Assembly: GCA_947483095.1 (NCBI GenBank) | Contig: CANKLD010000043.1 | Location: 1-9,612 of the forward strand | DNA length: 9,612 bases | Direction of reading: 5' to 3' | DNA from: Bacteroidota bacterium | GTDB taxonomy: Bacteria > Bacteroidota > Bacteroidia > Flavobacteriales > Flavobacteriaceae | In this document: one piece after another, positions 6,947-9,612 of the stretch | Position numbering within the stretch: the first letter of the stretch is position 1 | Layout of the letters: each line of letters opens with the position of its first letter | Made by a program: the position numbers and the translations under genes | The notes under the pieces: generated by a model | Database searches by the model: none | The model's input: only the letters and a program-made list of their open reading frames with translations | Told to the model about the DNA's origin: nothing

Positions 6947-6954
6947 CAAAGATA
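6947..6954 (-). promoter_or_regulatory. TAnnTTTG -7 element for argS
   Basis: TATCTTTG on the minus strand (6954-6947) is an exact consensus match and ends 22 nt before the argS ATG, predicting a leader of about 15-18 nt. No TTG is present at the usual -33 spacing, so only the -7 half is supported. Confidence 0.55.
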
Positions 6955-7032
6955 GTTATTATGTATGAATTTGAAAATGGTATTTTTAAGAGATTGTAAT
7001 ATCGAAAACAATATCAATTGCGCGAAATTTCA

Positions 7033-7100
7033 GCCACGGATTTCACTGATTTCACTGATTTTTTTTCGATAATCATTTTAACCCTAGAATCTGTGCAAAT
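7033..7100. repeat. Degenerate 9-bp tandem plus inverted repeat element (argS-permease spacer)
   Basis: Three tandem 9-mers, CACGGATTT, CACTGATTT and CACTGATTT, occupy 7035-7061, preceded by GC to give a GCCACGG start. About 25 bp later AATCTGTGCAAAT (7088-7100) is an imperfect inverted copy (AATCTGTG against CACTGATT/CACGGATT). The layout resembles the 'GCCACGGATTTCACGGATTT...AATCTGTG' intergenic element I recall as dispersed in Flavobacterium genomes; this copy appears decayed at its right end. The rest of this 274-bp spacer (6925-7198) shows only the argS -7 element, no ORF and no clear terminator for the permease gene. Confidence 0.6.
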
Positions 7101-7198
7101 ATTTGATAAGAGATAAATAAGCCCTAAAAAAGCATCTTTAGTACAAATTATTGGATTTTTTTTGAACACAAAATGATACTCTTTATAGAAAAATGAGT

Positions 7199-9160
7199 TT
7201 ATTCGATGGTATTCAATTTGCTATTTTTTCGGCTGTAGCCAAAGTAAATTACCAAACCAATCAACAACCAAATGGTGAAATAAATCCAGTTCCAAACACT
7301 TAATTCGGCCATCATGTACAAACACGAAATTAAACCTAGCATCGGAATTAGAGATAAATTTTGTCGGTACGCCCAAACTGCTAAACCTAACAAAGAAAGT
7401 AGAAAAATCCACATTGGAATTTTGTGTTTGAATAAGCTAAAACCCGTTTCATATTTTTGAGAATCGTTAATTGGTAATGCTTCTACTACCGATTGATATT
7501 GATCCTCATTATCAGAATATTGACTCAAAATGACTTCTAAATCCGGGGTTGATGTGGTGGCGTTATTGGCATCAAATGAAGCTAAATAATTGTAAACTTG
7601 TTTTGATTGTTCCGGAGTTAAAGAAGTGACAATGTCTTCAGGAGCATATATTTTCTTTTCATTGGTAATGAAATCAAGCGTGCTTTTTTGATTGTATTGA
7701 ACCGAATAAACCAAGCCAATTAAGATTAAAACAGGTACAATATATTTCGAATTAACATAGGGAGTTTTGAATTTTCCACGAGGAATATCCGTTTTGTTTT
7801 GCAATACCAATACACCGGCGCAAACCAATACAAAGGCAAATAAAGTTCCTATACTGCATAAATCGGTTACCATGGTTAGGTTCAAAAATAAAGCCGGAAT
7901 GGCTACTACAAAACCAGTGACCACAGTGGCATAGGAAGGTGTTTTGAATTTAGGATGTACTCTCGAGAATTTTTTTGGCAACAAACCATCGCGACTCATG
8001 CTCATCCAAATTCTAGGTTGCCCCATTTGGAACACCAATAAAACACTAGCCATTGCGATAACTGCTGAAACTCCGATTATGGCCGACATAACTTTTAAAT
8101 CTAATTTTTCGAATACAAATAATAATGGATCACCAACATTCAATTCAGAATAGGAAACCATTCCGGTAAGTACCAGGGCAATAGCGACATATAAAATGGT
8201 ACATATTATAATGGCCCACATCATTCCGCGAGGCAAGTCGCGTTGAGGATTTTCACATTCTTCAGCGGTGGTTGAAATGGCATCAAAACCAATGTAAGCA
8301 AAGAAAACGGCCGAAACTCCTTTTAGAATTCCTCCAACTCCATTCGGTGCAAAAGGGCTCCAATTATCAACATCTACATAAAAAACTCCTACGGCAATTA
8401 CCAATAAAATGATGCATAATTTCACTAAAACCATCGCATTACTGGCATTTCGAGATTCCTTCATTCCACGATAAACCAATCCGGTTATGAAGATAATTAT
8501 CCCTAGAGCAGGTAAATCGGCAACTAGATGAAACCCACCAATAACAGGTGAAGTGGTCCAAGCAGTGTAGGTATTTTGCAAAGAGGAACTTAGATTCTCG
8601 AACGATTTTCCGTTTTGCATTAAAGCAGTAGCGTCTTTAAATCCGTTGGAAGCCGTTAAATAATCCATTTGAACCCAATCGGCTAAAACTTGTAAATGCC
8701 AATCGTATTTATGATTCAAATTAACTATAATATTATTCATCAAACTGGTAAAGTAATCACTCCAAGAAATAGCAACGGTGATATTCCCGATGGCGTATTC
8801 CATAATTAACGTCCAACCGATAATCCAGGCTATTAATTCTCCAAAAGCAACGTATGAATAGGTATAGGCACTTCCTGAAACAGGCACCATGGAGGCGAAT
8901 TCTGCGTAAGCAAAAGCGGCAAAACTACAGGCTATAGCGGTGAATAAAAACAAGAAGATGACTCCGGGCCCACCATCAAAACTGGCTTTTCCAATGGTAC
9001 TGAAAATTCCAGCTCCAATAATAGCGGCAATTCCAAAGGCGGCTAAATCTCTAGTTTTAAGATGTTTTCCTAATGAATTATGTCCGTCGGCTTCATTTTT
9101 AGCGACTTGATTTAATATGTCTTGAACTGATTTTTTTCGAAATAGATTGGAGAAATTCAT
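7199..9160 (-). CDS. APC-superfamily amino acid permease, CAT-like (SLC7 type)
   Basis: The 653-residue inner-membrane protein is a cationic-amino-acid-transporter-like permease. TM1 carries the substrate-binding motif GAGIF (49-53). The CAT signature FFAYIGFDAISTTAEECENP (286-305) and DLPRGM (308-313) follow TM6. I count about 14 hydrophobic segments (approximately 39-57, 66-90, 102-134, 212-230, 242-262, 275-298, 312-336, 357-380, 408-428, 432-454, 473-489, 582-597, 602-619, 623-643). Two hydrophilic insertions stand out: about 136-212 between TM3 and TM4, and about 490-580 between TM11 and TM12. With a cytoplasmic N-terminus both would face the periplasm. Substrate cannot be fixed from sequence. 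TATATTTG lies upstream, and katG is divergent across a 207-bp spacer. I see no obvious terminator after the stop. The family call is strong; the specificity is unknown. Confidence 0.93.
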   Translation of the reverse strand: MNFSNLFRKKSVQDILNQVAKNEADGHNSLGKHLKTRDLAAFGIAAIIGAGIFSTIGKASFDGGPGVIFLFLFTAIACSFAAFAYAEFASMVPVSGSAYTYSYVAFGELIAWIIGWTLIMEYAIGNITVAISWSDYFTSLMNNIIVNLNHKYDWHLQVLADWVQMDYLTASNGFKDATALMQNGKSFENLSSSLQNTYTAWTTSPVIGGFHLVADLPALGIIIFITGLVYRGMKESRNASNAMVLVKLCIILLVIAVGVFYVDVDNWSPFAPNGVGGILKGVSAVFFAYIGFDAISTTAEECENPQRDLPRGMMWAIIICTILYVAIALVLTGMVSYSELNVGDPLLFVFEKLDLKVMSAIIGVSAVIAMASVLLVFQMGQPRIWMSMSRDGLLPKKFSRVHPKFKTPSYATVVTGFVVAIPALFLNLTMVTDLCSIGTLFAFVLVCAGVLVLQNKTDIPRGKFKTPYVNSKYIVPVLILIGLVYSVQYNQKSTLDFITNEKKIYAPEDIVTSLTPEQSKQVYNYLASFDANNATTSTPDLEVILSQYSDNEDQYQSVVEALPINDSQKYETGFSLFKHKIPMWIFLLSLLGLAVWAYRQNLSLIPMLGLISCLYMMAELSVWNWIYFTIWLLIGLVIYFGYSRKNSKLNTIE

Positions 9161-9196
9161 AGGTTGTATAGTATTTAATAAATCTTAAAGTAGAAA

Positions 9197-9204
9197 CAAA
9201 TATA
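9197..9204 (-). promoter_or_regulatory. TAnnTTTG -7 element for the permease gene
   Basis: TATATTTG on the minus strand (9204-9197) is identical to the ffh -7 element and lies 36 nt upstream of the permease ATG at 9160. No TTG occurs at the usual -33 distance. The predicted leader is about 30 nt and A/T-rich. Confidence 0.6.
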
Positions 9205-9249
9205 GTATAAATTTACCTTTGTTTTAATAATCGAAATAAAATAGAAGCT

Positions 9250-9264
9250 ATAGATTAAATCTAT
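9250..9264. promoter_or_regulatory. OxyR-like operator dyad upstream of katG
   Basis: ATAGATTAAATCTAT is a perfect 7-bp inverted repeat around a central A and satisfies the OxyR core consensus ATAGnTnnnAnCTAT at every fixed position. Its centre (9257) is about 74 bp upstream of the katG start site predicted from TACTTTTG, a reasonable position for an OxyR tetramer. A second full-strength dyad one 22-bp step downstream is not present; only scattered matches occur at 9272-9286. Further ATAG/CTAT pairs lie at 9241-9251 (ATAG-AAG-CTAT) and 9289-9296 (ATAGCTAT, a perfect palindrome). Binding is inferred, since katG is a classical OxyR target. Confidence 0.5.
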
Positions 9265-9317
9265 TAAAAAATAAATTAAAACCATAAAATAGCTATACTA
9301 AAATCAAATTGTTAACC

Positions 9318-9325
9318 TACTTTTG
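9318..9325 (+). promoter_or_regulatory. TAnnTTTG -7 element for katG
   Basis: TACTTTTG is an exact consensus match 42 nt upstream of the katG ATG, predicting a leader of about 35-38 nt. No TTG is found at the usual -33 spacing, which would suit an activator-dependent promoter such as an OxyR-controlled one. Confidence 0.55.
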
Positions 9326-9346
9326 TAAGTGATTTTTAAATAGTAA

Positions 9347-9612
<266 letters not shown>

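Overview
The window looks like chromosomal housekeeping DNA from a Bacteroidota bacterium, most likely Flavobacterium or a close relative. The reasons are low GC, A-rich leaders instead of strong Shine-Dalgarno sites, TAnnTTTG promoter elements just upstream of most genes, and protein sequences of the flavobacterial type. The genus is an inference from pattern recognition; no database search was possible.

Layout. Bases 1-2655 read rightward: the last 34 codons of a Nif3-family gene, then a 259-residue coiled-coil protein of the C4 zinc-ribbon (COG1579) family, a strong hairpin terminator, an alpha/beta hydrolase whose ATG touches that terminator, and the 23S rRNA pseudouridine synthase rluF. 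rluF converges on folD, and the two share a near-perfect 17-bp-stem bidirectional terminator. Bases 2692-9160 read leftward. In transcription order they are an APC-family amino acid permease, argS, ffh and folD. At the right edge katG (catalase-peroxidase) starts divergently from the permease and runs off the window.

Functional picture. The core is translation and protein targeting (argS, ffh, rluF) plus one-carbon metabolism (folD). The transport gene and the oxidative-stress gene flank a 207-bp divergent control region. That region holds a TAnnTTTG element for each direction and a perfect 15-bp dyad matching the OxyR core consensus, on the katG side.

Noncoding structure. The spacer between ffh and folD carries two kinds of 7-bp repeat. 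The spacer between the permease and argS carries a degenerate 9-bp tandem/inverted repeat that resembles an element dispersed in flavobacterial genomes.

I do not see an undescribed multi-gene system. The observations most worth a second look are the loss of all four zinc ligands in the COG1579 protein, the promoter-to-ATG geometry at rluF suggesting a leaderless message, the terminator/start abutment at the hydrolase, the OxyR-like dyad before katG, and two large extra-membrane insertions in the permease.
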